Of a stretch of DNA of 64,000 nucleotides, positions 15,280 to 24,376 are shown piece after piece. The translations under genes were made by a program, and so were the position numbers. Source of the stretch: Niveispirillum sp943371025. GTDB taxonomy: Bacteria > Pseudomonadota > Alphaproteobacteria > Azospirillales > Azospirillaceae. The DNA lies in contig CALRTC020000022.1 in the NCBI GenBank assembly GCA_943371025.1, positions 53,979 to 117,978 on the forward strand, read 5' to 3'. The notes beneath the pieces were generated by a model. That model ran no database searches. It was not told the origin of the DNA and saw only the letters and a program-made list of their open reading frames with translations. The number at the start of each line of letters is the position of its first letter. Position 1 is the stretch's first letter.

Positions 15280-17025
15280 ATGAACGTTTTCAAGGATTTC
15301 GAAGCCAAGATCCATGCCGCGCTGGACCAGATGGTGGTCGCCGGCGAGCTGCCGTCCGGGCTGGATTTCTCCCGAATCACGGTTGAACCCCCGCGCGACG
15401 CCAGCCATGGCGACGTATCCACGAATGCGGCCATGATCCTGGCCAAACCCGCCGGCAAGCCGCCCCGCGTCATCGCCGACGCCCTGGTCGCCCGGCTGAA
15501 GGACATGGAGGCGGTGACGGAGGCCGCCGTGGCCGGACCTGGCTTCGTCAATCTGCGTATCGATGCCGGCTGGTGGCTGGCCCGCATGGCCGACATCCTG
15601 ACCGCCGGTCCCGCCTTTGGACAGAGCGGCATGGGCGGCGGCCGTCCGGTCAATGTGGAATTTGTGTCGGCCAATCCGACCGGCCCAATGCATATCGGGC
15701 ACACGCGCGGTGCCGTGGTCGGCGATGCGCTGTCGCGCCTGCTGGCCAAGGCCGGGTTCGCCGTGACCCAGGAATATTACATCAACGATGCTGGTGCGCA
15801 GGTCGATGTGCTGGCCCGGTCGGCGCATCTGCGTTACCGCGAGGCCTTTGGCGAAGCGGTGGAAATCCCCGCAGGCCTTTATCCCGGTGACTATCTGGTC
15901 CCGGTCGGGCAGGCGCTGAAGGATGTCTATGGCGACAGGTACCTGACCGCGGAAGAGGCGGAATGGCTGCCGCTGTTCCGGGAATTCACCGTCGCCCGCA
16001 TGATGGAAACCATCCGCGACGACCTGAAGCTGATGGGTGTACATCACCATGTCTTCTCCTCCGAACGCGCGCTGGTCGATGCCGGGTCGGTGGATACGGC
16101 GCTGAAGGCGCTGGAGGATCAGGGCCTGATCTATACGGGCGTGCTGGAACCGCCGAAGGGCAAGAAGCCCGATGATTGGGAGCCGCGGCCCCAGACCCTG
16201 TTCCGCGCCACCCAGTTCGGCGACGATGTGGACCGGCCGCTGAAGAAGTCGGACGGGTCCTGGACCTATTTTGCCAACGACATCGCCTATCACTACGACA
16301 AGTTTCAGCGGTCCGGCGCCACCATGATCGACGTCTGGGGCGCCGACCATGGCGGCTATGTCAAGCGCATGCAGTCGGCCGTGTCGGCAGTGACGGGCGG
16401 CAAGGGTACGCTGGATGTCAAGATCTGCCAGCTGGTCAACCTGATGGATGACGGCCAGCCCGTGAAAATGTCCAAGCGCGCCGGGCGCTTTGTCACCCTG
16501 CGCGACATCGTGACGGAGGTGGGCGCCGGCGTCGTCCGCTTCATCATGCTGACCCGCCGCAATGACCAGACCCTGGATTTCGACGTGGCCAAGGTCACGG
16601 AGCAGTCCAAGGAAAACCCCGTATTCTATGTGCAATACGCCCATGCCCGCTGCCATTCGGTGCTGCGCCATGCCGCCGACGCGGGCAAGGATCTGACGGC
16701 AACCCATCTGGTCGGGGCCGACCTGTCCCGATTGTCGTCGGAAGAGGAAGTGGCCATCGTCAAGCAGATGCTGTCCTTCCCGCGTCTGGTGGAAGCGGCG
16801 GCCGATGCACACGAACCCCACCGTGTCGCCTTCTATCTCTACGAACTGGCCTCGTCCTTCCATGGTCTGTGGAACAAGGGCAAGGACGACGCCACCATGC
16901 GCTTCCTGATCGAAGGCGATGAGGAACTGACCCGCGCCCGTCTGGCGCTGGTGACATCCGTGGCCCAGGTGATCGCCTGCGGTCTGGACATCCTGGGCGT
17001 CGAGCCCGTCAAGGAAATGCGTTGA
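15280..17025 (+). CDS. argS: Arginyl-tRNA synthetase
   Basis: It charges tRNA-Arg with arginine. At 581 residues it is a class I synthetase with the HIGH motif in NPTGPMHIGHTRGAVVGD (about 125) and the KMSKS-like KMSKRAGRFVTLRD (about 405). It has the N-terminal additional domain and a C-terminal DALR anticodon-binding domain (about 465-581). GGAAAG lies just before the ATG. It is followed after 12 nt by the SPOR gene in a conserved alphaproteobacterial order. A tRNA-Arg(TCT), one possible substrate, is encoded at 63334. Confidence 0.97.
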   Translation: MNVFKDFEAKIHAALDQMVVAGELPSGLDFSRITVEPPRDASHGDVSTNAAMILAKPAGKPPRVIADALVARLKDMEAVTEAAVAGPGFVNLRIDAGWWLARMADILTAGPAFGQSGMGGGRPVNVEFVSANPTGPMHIGHTRGAVVGDALSRLLAKAGFAVTQEYYINDAGAQVDVLARSAHLRYREAFGEAVEIPAGLYPGDYLVPVGQALKDVYGDRYLTAEEAEWLPLFREFTVARMMETIRDDLKLMGVHHHVFSSERALVDAGSVDTALKALEDQGLIYTGVLEPPKGKKPDDWEPRPQTLFRATQFGDDVDRPLKKSDGSWTYFANDIAYHYDKFQRSGATMIDVWGADHGGYVKRMQSAVSAVTGGKGTLDVKICQLVNLMDDGQPVKMSKRAGRFVTLRDIVTEVGAGVVRFIMLTRRNDQTLDFDVAKVTEQSKENPVFYVQYAHARCHSVLRHAADAGKDLTATHLVGADLSRLSSEEEVAIVKQMLSFPRLVEAAADAHEPHRVAFYLYELASSFHGLWNKGKDDATMRFLIEGDEELTRARLALVTSVAQVIACGLDILGVEPVKEMR

Positions 17026-17037
17026 GGCGTTGCGGCC

Positions 17038-18375
17038 ATGACCTATTACGACGATGAGGACGAGAACGGGCAGCACCAGCCGCCCCAGGGGAATCGGCAG
17101 CCGTCCTCGCTGCGTGCCGATTTCCGTGCCGATCCTTCCTTCAGCCCGCGCGCCGGCTATCAGCAGTCGCCCCAGCAACCCGGCCAGCCGGCCGATGGTG
17201 ATGGGCATGAAGCCTATGTGCAGCCCGCCCCCTATGCCGCCCCGGCTGCCCATCATCCCGCGGATGAGTATGTGCAGCCGGCCGCCGCGCCGGCCTATCG
17301 GGCGCCCAGCGCGGAGGCCCATGGCGAACACCCGCAGGCCCATGCGCCGCATGCGAATGCCGGGTACCATCATGGGGCTTCGGCACAGCAGCAGGCCCAG
17401 GACGCCTACTACCAGCAGTACGAGCAGCAGCACGGCCATTACCCTGCCGCGCCGCCGCGCCGTCGCAACCTGGTGAACATTGCGGTGGTGGGGGCGGCCG
17501 TTGTCGTTTTCGGTGGTGTGATCTTCTGGGCCTATAACCAGGGGATGCGCGCCGGGACGGAAAGCGTTGCGCCGATCCTGCGGGCCGATCCCAATCCCAC
17601 CAAGATCCGTCCGGAACAGCCGGGTGGCATGGAAGTGCCGCACCAGGACAAACTGGTCTATGACCGCCTGAACCCCGCCAACAGCGGGGCGCCGGGCGAG
17701 GTGGAGCGTCTGCTGCCCCCGCCGGAAACGCCGATGGAACGCCCGCGCGCGGCGGCCGAGCCGCCGGCGGATGAAATCATGCCGATGGCGGAAGAGGGTG
17801 AGGGCCAGGTGTCGGCCCTGTCCGCGGAGGAGCAGGGCTATCAGCCGGCCCCCGCCCAGCAGCAGACGCAGCCGGTGCCGACCTATGCGCCACCGCTGCC
17901 GCAACAGCAGCAGCCACGCACGGCCCCGCCTGTGCAGCAACCGGTCCAGCAGCAGGCGCAGGTGCCGACGCATCAGCCGACCCAGACGCTGATCCCGCCG
18001 TCGGCCAGCACGGCGCAGCCGCGTCCGGCTCCCGCCGCTGCCCCGCCGCGCCCGGCCCCGCAAACGAATGTGGCCCCGCCGCCGGCTGCCGTACAGCCCA
18101 AACCCGCCGTTGCGGCCCCGGCCGCCAGCGGCGGTCCAGCCGTACGCGTCCAGGTGGCTGCTGTCGACAGCGAGGCCAAGGCCGGCGCCGAATGGCAGCG
18201 GCTGCAACGCAAGTTCGCCGGTGAACTGGGGGGGCTGTCCATGCGCACCGTGCGGGTCGAACTGCCCAAGGGCATCTTCTACCGCATCCAGGGCGGGCCG
18301 ATTGATGAGGCGCGAGCCAAGCAGATCTGCGCGACCATGGCGGCGCAGGGCGCGGGGTGCAGCATTGTCCGCTGA
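17038..18375 (+). CDS. SPOR-domain cell-division-type membrane protein
   Basis: SPOR domains bind denuded peptidoglycan at the septum. The 445-residue protein has a Pro/Gln/His-rich cytoplasmic part (1-140) and one membrane segment (about 145-167, AVVGAAVVVFGGVIFWAY). A long Pro/Gln-rich periplasmic linker (about 205-365) follows, then a C-terminal SPOR domain (about 370-445, VRVQVAAVDSEAKAGAEWQRL to AQGAGCSIVR). The layout matches FtsN-like proteins, though simple-sequence linkers prevent a firm orthologue call. It sits between argS and nagZ, and its end overlaps the nagZ start. Confidence 0.88.
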   Translation: MTYYDDEDENGQHQPPQGNRQPSSLRADFRADPSFSPRAGYQQSPQQPGQPADGDGHEAYVQPAPYAAPAAHHPADEYVQPAAAPAYRAPSAEAHGEHPQAHAPHANAGYHHGASAQQQAQDAYYQQYEQQHGHYPAAPPRRRNLVNIAVVGAAVVVFGGVIFWAYNQGMRAGTESVAPILRADPNPTKIRPEQPGGMEVPHQDKLVYDRLNPANSGAPGEVERLLPPPETPMERPRAAAEPPADEIMPMAEEGEGQVSALSAEEQGYQPAPAQQQTQPVPTYAPPLPQQQQPRTAPPVQQPVQQQAQVPTHQPTQTLIPPSASTAQPRPAPAAAPPRPAPQTNVAPPPAAVQPKPAVAAPAASGGPAVRVQVAAVDSEAKAGAEWQRLQRKFAGELGGLSMRTVRVELPKGIFYRIQGGPIDEARAKQICATMAAQGAGCSIVR

Positions 18376-19378
18376 CATTGCGGCCCTGGTCCTGGGGTGT
18401 GAGGGCACAGCGCTGAGTGCGGCGGAGCGGGCGTTTTTCCGCGATGTCAATCCGCTGGGCTTCATTCTGTTTCGGCGCAATGTCGACTGTCCCGATCAGG
18501 TGCGGGCGCTGGTGTCTGACCTGCGCGCGGCCGTGGGACGGAACGCGCCCATTCTGATCGATCAGGAGGGGGGGCGCGTAGCCCGCCTGCGTGGTCCGCA
18601 TTGGCCCGAACTGCCGCCGGCCCGCAGCGTGGGCGATATCCCCCAGGTGCAGCGGGCGCAGCGCGCGGCATGGCTGCATGGACGGCTGCTGGCATCGATG
18701 CTGTCGGACCTGGGCATTGATGTGGATTGCGCGCCGGTGGCCGACGTGCCTGTGCCGGGCGCCCATGATGTGATCGGTGACCGTGCCTTTGCCACGGACC
18801 CGGACCGGGTGGCTTTGCTGGCCGGGGCGCAGGCGGATGGCCTGCTGGCGGGTGGGGTGATGCCCGTGGTCAAGCACGTACCGGGTCATGGCCGGGCCTT
18901 TGCCGACAGCCACAAGGAACTGCCCGTCGTTCATACCCCGCGCCACGACCTGGAGGCCTGGGATTTCGCGCCGTTCAAGGCGTTGGCGGGCCTGCCCGCC
19001 GCCATGGTCGCGCATGTTGTGTTCACCGCCATCGACGCCGACCGTCCGGCCAGCGTGTCGCCGACGGTGATCGGGCAGATCGTGCGCGGCCATATCGGGT
19101 TCGATGGTGTGCTTTTCAGCGACGATCTGTCGATGCAGGCCCTGTCCGGCACCCTGGGGCAGCGCACGGCCGCGGTGCTGGCGGCGGGCTGCGATGTGGC
19201 CCTGCACTGCAATGGCCAGATGGACGAGATGCGGGATGTGGCGGCGAATGCCCGGCCGCTGGACGCCGCCGGCATCCGCCGCTGGCAGGCGGCTGCCGCC
19301 CGGCTGAACGCCGCGCAACCCGCGGATGTGCCGGCCCTGCGGGCGGAGCTGCAGGCGCTGCTGGCGGGGGAGGGCTGA
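18365..19378 (+). CDS. nagZ: Beta-N-acetylhexosaminidase NagZ
   Basis: This GH3 enzyme removes N-acetylglucosamine from recycled muropeptides in the cytoplasm. The protein is 337 residues from a TTG start (18365) that overlaps the end of the SPOR gene. The frame is open further upstream, but that region is the SPOR coding sequence in another frame. LIDQEGGRVARL, the catalytic loop KHVPGHGRAFADSHKELP (His/Asp acid-base pair) and SDDLSMQAL (nucleophile Asp) are visible. It pairs functionally with the septal SPOR protein upstream. Confidence 0.92.
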   Translation: MSADIAALVLGCEGTALSAAERAFFRDVNPLGFILFRRNVDCPDQVRALVSDLRAAVGRNAPILIDQEGGRVARLRGPHWPELPPARSVGDIPQVQRAQRAAWLHGRLLASMLSDLGIDVDCAPVADVPVPGAHDVIGDRAFATDPDRVALLAGAQADGLLAGGVMPVVKHVPGHGRAFADSHKELPVVHTPRHDLEAWDFAPFKALAGLPAAMVAHVVFTAIDADRPASVSPTVIGQIVRGHIGFDGVLFSDDLSMQALSGTLGQRTAAVLAAGCDVALHCNGQMDEMRDVAANARPLDAAGIRRWQAAAARLNAAQPADVPALRAELQALLAGEG

Positions 19379-19381
19379 GCC

Positions 19382-20068
19382 ATGCCGGATTTCCAGCATA
19401 TGCTGTTCCAACTGTCGATCATGGCCCTGCCGGCCTTGTTCGCCATTACCCTGCACGAGGCCGCCCATGGCTATGCGGCGCTGAAATTCGGTGACCGCAC
19501 GGCCCAGATGATGGGGCGGCTGAGCCTGAACCCGTTGCGTCATATCGACCCGGTGGGCACCGTTCTGCTGCCTATGACCCTGTTCCTGCTGACCGGCTTC
19601 ATGTTCGGCTGGGCTAAGCCGGTGCCGGTGGATTTCCGCAATCTGCGCAATCCCAAGCGGGATATGGTCTGGGTCGCGGCGGCGGGCCCGGGGGTGAACT
19701 TCCTGCTGGCCTTCGTCTCGGCCCTGCTGCTGCATCTGGCCCCCTTGACGCCGGCGGTCATGACCGACTGGCTGACCAGCAATCTGGTTGTGTCCATGCA
19801 GTTCAATGTGCTGCTGGCCCTGTTCAACCTGATCCCGTTGCCGCCGCTGGATGGCGGGCGGGTGCTGGTCGGGCTTTTGCCCATGCGGGCGGCACGGTCG
19901 GTGGCGCGGTTGGAACCCTATGGCATGGGTATCCTGATGCTGCTGGTCTTCCTGATTCCGTTCGCGGCCAGCCATGCCGGGTTCGATTTCAACCCGCTGT
20001 TCATGCTGCTGGGCCCCGCCACGGAATGGGTCGTCGACCTGATCGTCCGCCTGGCTGGGCTGTCGTGA
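19382..20068 (+). CDS. Site-2-protease-type M50 family metalloprotease
   Basis: This 228-residue integral membrane protein has the zinc motif HEAAH in ITLHEAAHGYAALKFGDR (about 20) and the third ligand region FNLIPLPPLDGGRVL (about 145-160, N-x2-P-x2-P-x-D-G). About five hydrophobic segments are visible. It lacks a PDZ domain, so it is not RseP but the short M50 type commonly found before scpA. Its substrate is unknown. The stop codon overlaps the scpA start (GTGA). A strong GGGGGAGGG ribosome site precedes it. Confidence 0.9.
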   Translation: MPDFQHMLFQLSIMALPALFAITLHEAAHGYAALKFGDRTAQMMGRLSLNPLRHIDPVGTVLLPMTLFLLTGFMFGWAKPVPVDFRNLRNPKRDMVWVAAAGPGVNFLLAFVSALLLHLAPLTPAVMTDWLTSNLVVSMQFNVLLALFNLIPLPPLDGGRVLVGLLPMRAARSVARLEPYGMGILMLLVFLIPFAASHAGFDFNPLFMLLGPATEWVVDLIVRLAGLS

Positions 20069-20847
20069 CCGACGTATTCGAGGCGGACCCGTCTCCGCCC
20101 GCCGCAGAGGCACTTCTGCTGGATATTGACGGGTTCGAAGGACCGATCGATCTGCTGCTGACCCTGGCACGCGACCAGAAGGTCGATCTGACCCGCATCT
20201 CCATCCTGCAATTGGCGGAGCAGTTTCTGTCTTTCGTGGAAGAGGTGCGGCGCCTGCGGCTGGAACTGGCGGCCGATTATCTGGTGATGGCCGCCTGGCT
20301 CGCCTATCTGAAGTCCCGCCTGCTGCTGCCCGATCCGCAGCCCGAGGAACCCTCGGCTGAAATGCTGGCGGCCGCCCTGACCTTGCAGCTGCAACGGCTG
20401 GAGGCGATGCAGGGCGCGGCCGCCCGCCTGATGGCCCGGCCGCGCCTGGGCCGCGACCGGTTCGCCCGCGGTGCCCCGGAAGATCTGCCCATTTTCGCCA
20501 AGCATCGGCATGATGTGACCTTATATGACCTGCTGAAGGCCTATGGGGATATCAGCGGCCGGCAGGCGCGGCAGTCGCCCTTCACCATCCCGGTGACGGA
20601 GCTGTATTCGATCGAGGAGGCGGTGGGCCGGCTGGAAGCCATGCTGGGCCGCATTCCCGACTGGTCTTATCTGTCCACCCTGCTGCCGGCCGGATGGAAG
20701 GGCGATGGGGTGAAGGCGCGGTCGATGCTGGCCAGCAGCTTTGTGGCTGCCCTGGAGCTGGCCAAGGCGGGCAAGCTGGAACTGCGCCAGGACAAGGCGT
20801 TCGCGCCCATCCAGCTTCGGGCCCGACGGGGGGAGGAGTCGCGATGA
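20065..20847 (+). CDS. scpA: Segregation and condensation protein ScpA
   Basis: This kleisin bridges SMC heads in the chromosome-condensing SMC-ScpAB complex. The protein is 260 residues from a GTG start (20065) that overlaps the preceding stop by 4 nt. The N-terminal FEGPIDLLLTLARDQKVDL and LAADYLVMAAWLAYLKSRLLLP are the ScpA signature. The C-terminal winged-helix part runs from about 175 to 255. The smc gene itself is not in the window. Confidence 0.95.
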   Translation: MTDVFEADPSPPAAEALLLDIDGFEGPIDLLLTLARDQKVDLTRISILQLAEQFLSFVEEVRRLRLELAADYLVMAAWLAYLKSRLLLPDPQPEEPSAEMLAAALTLQLQRLEAMQGAAARLMARPRLGRDRFARGAPEDLPIFAKHRHDVTLYDLLKAYGDISGRQARQSPFTIPVTELYSIEEAVGRLEAMLGRIPDWSYLSTLLPAGWKGDGVKARSMLASSFVAALELAKAGKLELRQDKAFAPIQLRARRGEESR

Positions 20848-21437
20848 CGGAGTTGTTCAGTGCTGACAATCAGCTGATCCGCCTGCTGGAAGCGATCCTG
20901 TTTGCGTCGGCCGAACCGGTGACGGAGGAGGCGCTGCAGGCCCGCATCGGTCCGACGCCCGTGCGTCCGCTGCTGCTGCAACTGGAAAATCTATACCGTC
21001 ATCGCGGGGTCAATCTGGTCGCCAGCGGTGGCCGGTGGGCGTTCCGCACCGCTGCCGATCTGGGTGACCAGCTGCGAACAGAGGTGGAGGTGACGGCCAA
21101 ACTGTCGCGCGCGGCGGTGGAGACGCTTGCCATCGTCGCCTACCATCAGCCCGTGACAAGGGCGGAGATCGAGGCCATCCGCGGCGTCGCGACGTCCAAG
21201 GGTACGCTGGATATCCTGATGGAGGCTGGCTGGATCCGGCCAGGGCGGCGCCGCGAAACGCCGGGCCGTCCCCTGACCTGGGTGACAACCCCGCATTTCC
21301 TGGACCATTTCGGGCTGGAAACGCTGCGCGATCTGCCGGGGGTGGATGATTTGCGGGCGGCAGGTCTGTTGGACAAGGCGGCCGCCATGCCGTCTCTGCC
21401 GGGCCTGTTGCCGGCGTCTGGTGAAGAGAGTGCGTAG
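20844..21437 (+). CDS. scpB: Segregation and condensation protein ScpB
   Basis: ScpB is a tandem winged-helix dimer that binds ScpA in the SMC complex. The 197-residue protein shows LIRLLEAILFASAEPV at the N-terminus and the conserved LSRAAVETLAIVAYHQPVTRAEIEAIRGV block. The ATG at 20844 overlaps the scpA stop by 4 nt (ATGA), with GGGAGGAG upstream. In many alphaproteobacteria tatABC follows; here the unit ends with an inverted repeat and a convergent GGDEF gene. Confidence 0.95.
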   Translation: MTELFSADNQLIRLLEAILFASAEPVTEEALQARIGPTPVRPLLLQLENLYRHRGVNLVASGGRWAFRTAADLGDQLRTEVEVTAKLSRAAVETLAIVAYHQPVTRAEIEAIRGVATSKGTLDILMEAGWIRPGRRRETPGRPLTWVTTPHFLDHFGLETLRDLPGVDDLRAAGLLDKAAAMPSLPGLLPASGEESA

Positions 21438-21447
21438 ATGCAGCACT

Positions 21448-21503
21448 CACCCCTTGGATAAGCCGGGAACAGACTTTTCGGCTCCCGGCTTATCCAAGGG
21501 GTG
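21448..21503. terminator. Perfect 21-bp inverted repeat between scpB and the GGDEF gene
   Basis: The arm 21448-21468 is perfectly complementary to 21483-21503, with a 14-nt spacer. It sits in the gap between convergent genes and probably ends transcription from both sides, although neither arm is followed by a proper T-tract. Confidence 0.55.
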
Positions 21504-21561
21504 ACGGGGAAATCCCCGATCACCCGATGGCAAGATCAATCGCGGTTGAAGTGGACAGACC

Positions 21562-22338
21562 TCAGCTCTTGATCTTGCGAACGCTGCGCTTGGCCCGGTA
21601 CATGCCGGCATCCGCGCGACGAATGACGTCTTCTTCCTTGTCCGCGCCCGTATAGGCCTGTTTGCCGAAGCTGGCACGCAGCGGCAGCTTCGTCATCTGC
21701 CAGGTGCAGGACTGGTTGTTGAAAATCTCGGCCAGGGCATCGGCGCGCGCCGTTCCCTGGGTGGCATCAGTGCCGGTCAGCAGCACGGCAAACTCGTCGC
21801 CGCCGAAACGGGCCACGATGTCATGCGCGCGGACATTCTCCCGCAGCGTGCGCGCCGACTGGCGCAAATAATTGTCACCGCACAGGTGACCGTGCGTATC
21901 GTTGATCGCCTTGAATCCGTCCAGGTCGATGATGACCAGGACTCCGCCCATGCCTGTGCGGCGCGTGGCCGCCAGTTCCCGGCGGAAAGCTTCGACAAAG
22001 CCACGCCGGTTCAGCAGGCCCGTCAGTTCGTCCGTCATGGACAGGGTTTCAAGGTGGGCAATGCGTTCCTTCTGCTCTTCGATCTTCGCCTCGGCTTCGC
22101 GAAGACGCATGATCGTATCCTGCAGAAGGAACACATAGGTGTCGGCAGGCATGGCAACGGGGCCGAGGTCCGGCGAGACAGCCCCGCCCATGCCGCCGGC
22201 AACCGTTCGGGCAAGGCCGTGAAGGCTGTTTCCCTGGCGGTCGCCGGTCGCCGGCATTGGCATGGTGAAAGACCGCGCACGGTCCATGCCCAAGGACTTT
22301 GCCATCGGGTAGTTCGGGACAGTGTCGAGCGGGCTCAT
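21562..22338 (-). CDS. Diguanylate cyclase (GGDEF domain)
   Basis: It is predicted to make cyclic di-GMP. The 258-residue protein has an N-terminal region of about 85 residues without a recognised sensor domain, then a short coiled-coil (about 75-100, LREAEAKIEEQKERIAHLETL), then the GGDEF domain (about 100-255). The active site reads RFGGDEF. An RxxD inhibitory site (RAHD) lies five residues before it, so product feedback is expected. I chose the ATG at 22338 with GGGGGAAC upstream. The frame is open further upstream but looks non-coding. No membrane segment is visible, so it should be soluble. Confidence 0.9.
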   Translation of the reverse strand: MSPLDTVPNYPMAKSLGMDRARSFTMPMPATGDRQGNSLHGLARTVAGGMGGAVSPDLGPVAMPADTYVFLLQDTIMRLREAEAKIEEQKERIAHLETLSMTDELTGLLNRRGFVEAFRRELAATRRTGMGGVLVIIDLDGFKAINDTHGHLCGDNYLRQSARTLRENVRAHDIVARFGGDEFAVLLTGTDATQGTARADALAEIFNNQSCTWQMTKLPLRASFGKQAYTGADKEEDVIRRADAGMYRAKRSVRKIKS

Positions 22339-22628
22339 GATCGGTTCCCCCTTTATGGGAAATTTCGTCGCCAGATCAAAAGCAACCGCTGTGCCAAGTG
22401 AGAAATGCTGAAGAATCAATGTGATATCAGAGGTGCTGGATGGTCCGATATTGCCTTGGGCAGTTTTTGCCGGGATGCGGCGGGCAGAAGCTGCCCCCAT
22501 ACTATTTGCAGTGCGAAAGGTCGTTGCGGTGCTGCGGTTGCAAGCGCAAGATGCCGACGTTCGCCACGACTCAGGCTCCATCCAAAGTGAACAGCGCCCG
22601 ATACGCGTCCCCGTCCCATCCACGTTCC

Positions 22629-23438
22629 ATGGCCCGCCGTGGCGCTGCCGCGCTTTGTGCCCTGATGCTGGCGTCGGCGACCATGACGCCGGCATCCGCC
22701 CGCGCCGGCATCGACATCGCCCCGCACCGCGCCACCTATAAGCTGCGGCTGGATCATGCCCGGCTGCAAAGCGGCATCGCCGACGTCAATGGCGTCATGA
22801 GCTTCTCCTGGAATGACGCCTGCGACGGCTGGACCATCGACCAGCGGTTCCAGGTGAAATTCACCTATGCTGAGGGGGAGGACATGAACCTTGTCACCTC
22901 CTATGCCACCTGGGAGGCCAAGGATGGTTCCGCCTATCGGTTCAACGTGCGCAAGCTGGTGAATGGTGAAGTGGACGAGGAACTGAGCGGCGGTGCCACG
23001 CTGGATACCAAGGGTACGGGCAGCGTCAAATACGACAAGCCCGAGGCCCATACGGTCGATCTGAAGCCCGGCACCATGTTCCCGACGGCCCACACGCTGC
23101 GCGTCCTGCGTCAGGCGGGCACCGCTGACAATCTGTTCTCCGTGCCCGTGTTCGACGGGGCGGAAGCGGAGGGGGCGAGCCCTGTCAACACCATTGTCGG
23201 AAAGGTCCGCACACCGGCCGCCATGAAGGTCAAGGATGCCGATCTGCTGGCAGCCAAGGCCTGGCAGGTTTCGCTGGCCTTCTTTCCCATCAATCCGGGC
23301 GATTCGCTGCCGGATTATGAAACCAGCATGGTGCTGCAGGAAAACGGTGTCGTCCGGTCCATGCTGGTCGATTACGGGGATTTCCGGGTGTCGATGGAGT
23401 TGGAGACGCTGGAGCGCGCCATCCGCCCACCCTGCTGA
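22629..23438 (+). CDS. EipB/DUF1849-type periplasmic envelope-integrity protein
   Basis: From the chosen start the 269-residue protein begins with a signal peptide (ARRGAAALCALMLASATM, cleavage near ASARA). The mature part matches the DUF1849 family: ATYKLRLDHA, DGWTIDQRFQV, an EDMNLVTSYATWEAKDG segment and a C-terminal DYETSMVLQENGVVRSMLVDYGDF. Brucella EipB of this family is a periplasmic beta-spiral protein needed for envelope integrity. The start is uncertain: ATG 22551 is also in frame, and neither has a good ribosome site. A GAGGTG before ATG 22440 would give an implausible N-terminus. Confidence 0.82.
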   Translation: MARRGAAALCALMLASATMTPASARAGIDIAPHRATYKLRLDHARLQSGIADVNGVMSFSWNDACDGWTIDQRFQVKFTYAEGEDMNLVTSYATWEAKDGSAYRFNVRKLVNGEVDEELSGGATLDTKGTGSVKYDKPEAHTVDLKPGTMFPTAHTLRVLRQAGTADNLFSVPVFDGAEAEGASPVNTIVGKVRTPAAMKVKDADLLAAKAWQVSLAFFPINPGDSLPDYETSMVLQENGVVRSMLVDYGDFRVSMELETLERAIRPPC

Positions 23439-23506
23439 TCGGCGCCGAAGGCCGATTTCCCCGGTGTCTGCCAACCATATTTCATCTGTTCAGCGAAGGA
23501 GGCGGA

Positions 23507-24376
23507 ATGCCCCGGGTCGCCTATGTCAATGGCCGCTACGTCCCGCACGGTGACGCATCGGTCCATATCGAAGATCGCGGATTCCAGTTTGCCGATGGCG
23601 TCTATGAGGTGGTGACCATCGTCGGCGGCAGACTGGCGGACGAGGAAGGGCATCTGACCCGTCTTGCCCGGTCGTTGAAGGAACTGTCGATCCCGTGGCC
23701 GGTCAAGCCCGCGACCCTGCGGCTGATCATGCGGGAGATGGTCCGTCGTAACCGGGCGACCAATGCGCTGCTTTATATCCAGATCACACGCGGCGTGGCC
23801 CCGCGCGACTTTCGCTTTCCCGCCCATCCGGCGCCGACCCTGGTCATGACCTGCCGGCGTACGGCATTCCAGCCGAAAGCCCTGCTGGAAAATGGGATCG
23901 CAGTCGTAACGATGCCGGATATCCGCTGGCTTCGCCGGGACATCAAATCAGTGTCGCTGTTGCCGCAGGTGCTGGGCAAGCAGCGGGCCCATCTTGCCGG
24001 GGCCTATGAGGGCTGGCAGGTGGACGGTGACGGCTTCGTGACGGAGGGCTGTTCGTCCAACGCCTGGATCGTCACCGCCGACGGCATGCTGGTCACGCGG
24101 GAACCCAGCAATGCCTTGTTGAACGGCATCACCCGTCTGTCCATCCTGGATTGCGCGCGGGAACTGGCCATCCCATTCCAGGAACGGCCTTTCACCGTTG
24201 CAGAAGCTTTGGCGGCGAAGGAGGCCTTCATATCCAGCGCCAGCACCTTTGCCCTGCCTGTGACGCGCATCGACGGCCATGTCATCGGCAATGGCAGGCC
24301 CGGCCCGTTGTGCCTGCGCCTGCGACAGGCCTATATGGATCATATCGGGGCCGTCGATCCGCTGGGGGGACAGTAA
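23507..24376 (+). CDS. D-amino-acid aminotransferase-like class IV transaminase
   Basis: This 289-residue fold-type IV PLP enzyme probably interconverts D-amino acids and 2-oxo acids. The family pattern is clear: YVNGRYVPHGDASVHIEDRGFQFADGVYEV at the N-terminus, the PLP Lys in DIKSVSLLPQVLGKQ (about 147), Glu in VTEGCSSNAWIV and the C-terminal ISSASTFALPVTRIDG. An AAGGAGGCGGA ribosome site precedes the ATG. Its stop overlaps the HAD gene start (TAATG), so they form an operon leading towards hfq. Branched-chain aminotransferase activity is an alternative. Confidence 0.88.
   Translation: MPRVAYVNGRYVPHGDASVHIEDRGFQFADGVYEVVTIVGGRLADEEGHLTRLARSLKELSIPWPVKPATLRLIMREMVRRNRATNALLYIQITRGVAPRDFRFPAHPAPTLVMTCRRTAFQPKALLENGIAVVTMPDIRWLRRDIKSVSLLPQVLGKQRAHLAGAYEGWQVDGDGFVTEGCSSNAWIVTADGMLVTREPSNALLNGITRLSILDCARELAIPFQERPFTVAEALAAKEAFISSASTFALPVTRIDGHVIGNGRPGPLCLRLRQAYMDHIGAVDPLGGQ

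Noticed and set aside
17800..18120. Repeated CCG/CAG-rich tracts that look like tandem repeats
   Set aside because: They encode the Pro/Gln linker of the SPOR protein and are explained by it; no regular repeat unit or CRISPR spacing is present.
15226..18480. Very long open frame on the minus strand across argS and the SPOR gene
   Set aside because: It is antisense to two clear genes, is rich in Arg, His and Gln with no family motif, and arises from high GC suppressing stops.
17777..20170. Long minus-strand open frame opposite SPOR, nagZ and M50 genes
   Set aside because: It is a composition shadow (extreme Gln/Arg/His content) opposite genes with clear catalytic motifs.
22440..22628. Upstream extension of the EipB-like gene to the ATG at 22440, which has a GAGGTG site
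   Set aside because: The extra residues are Cys/Arg-rich and unlike a protein N-terminus, and a normal signal peptide starts at 22629.
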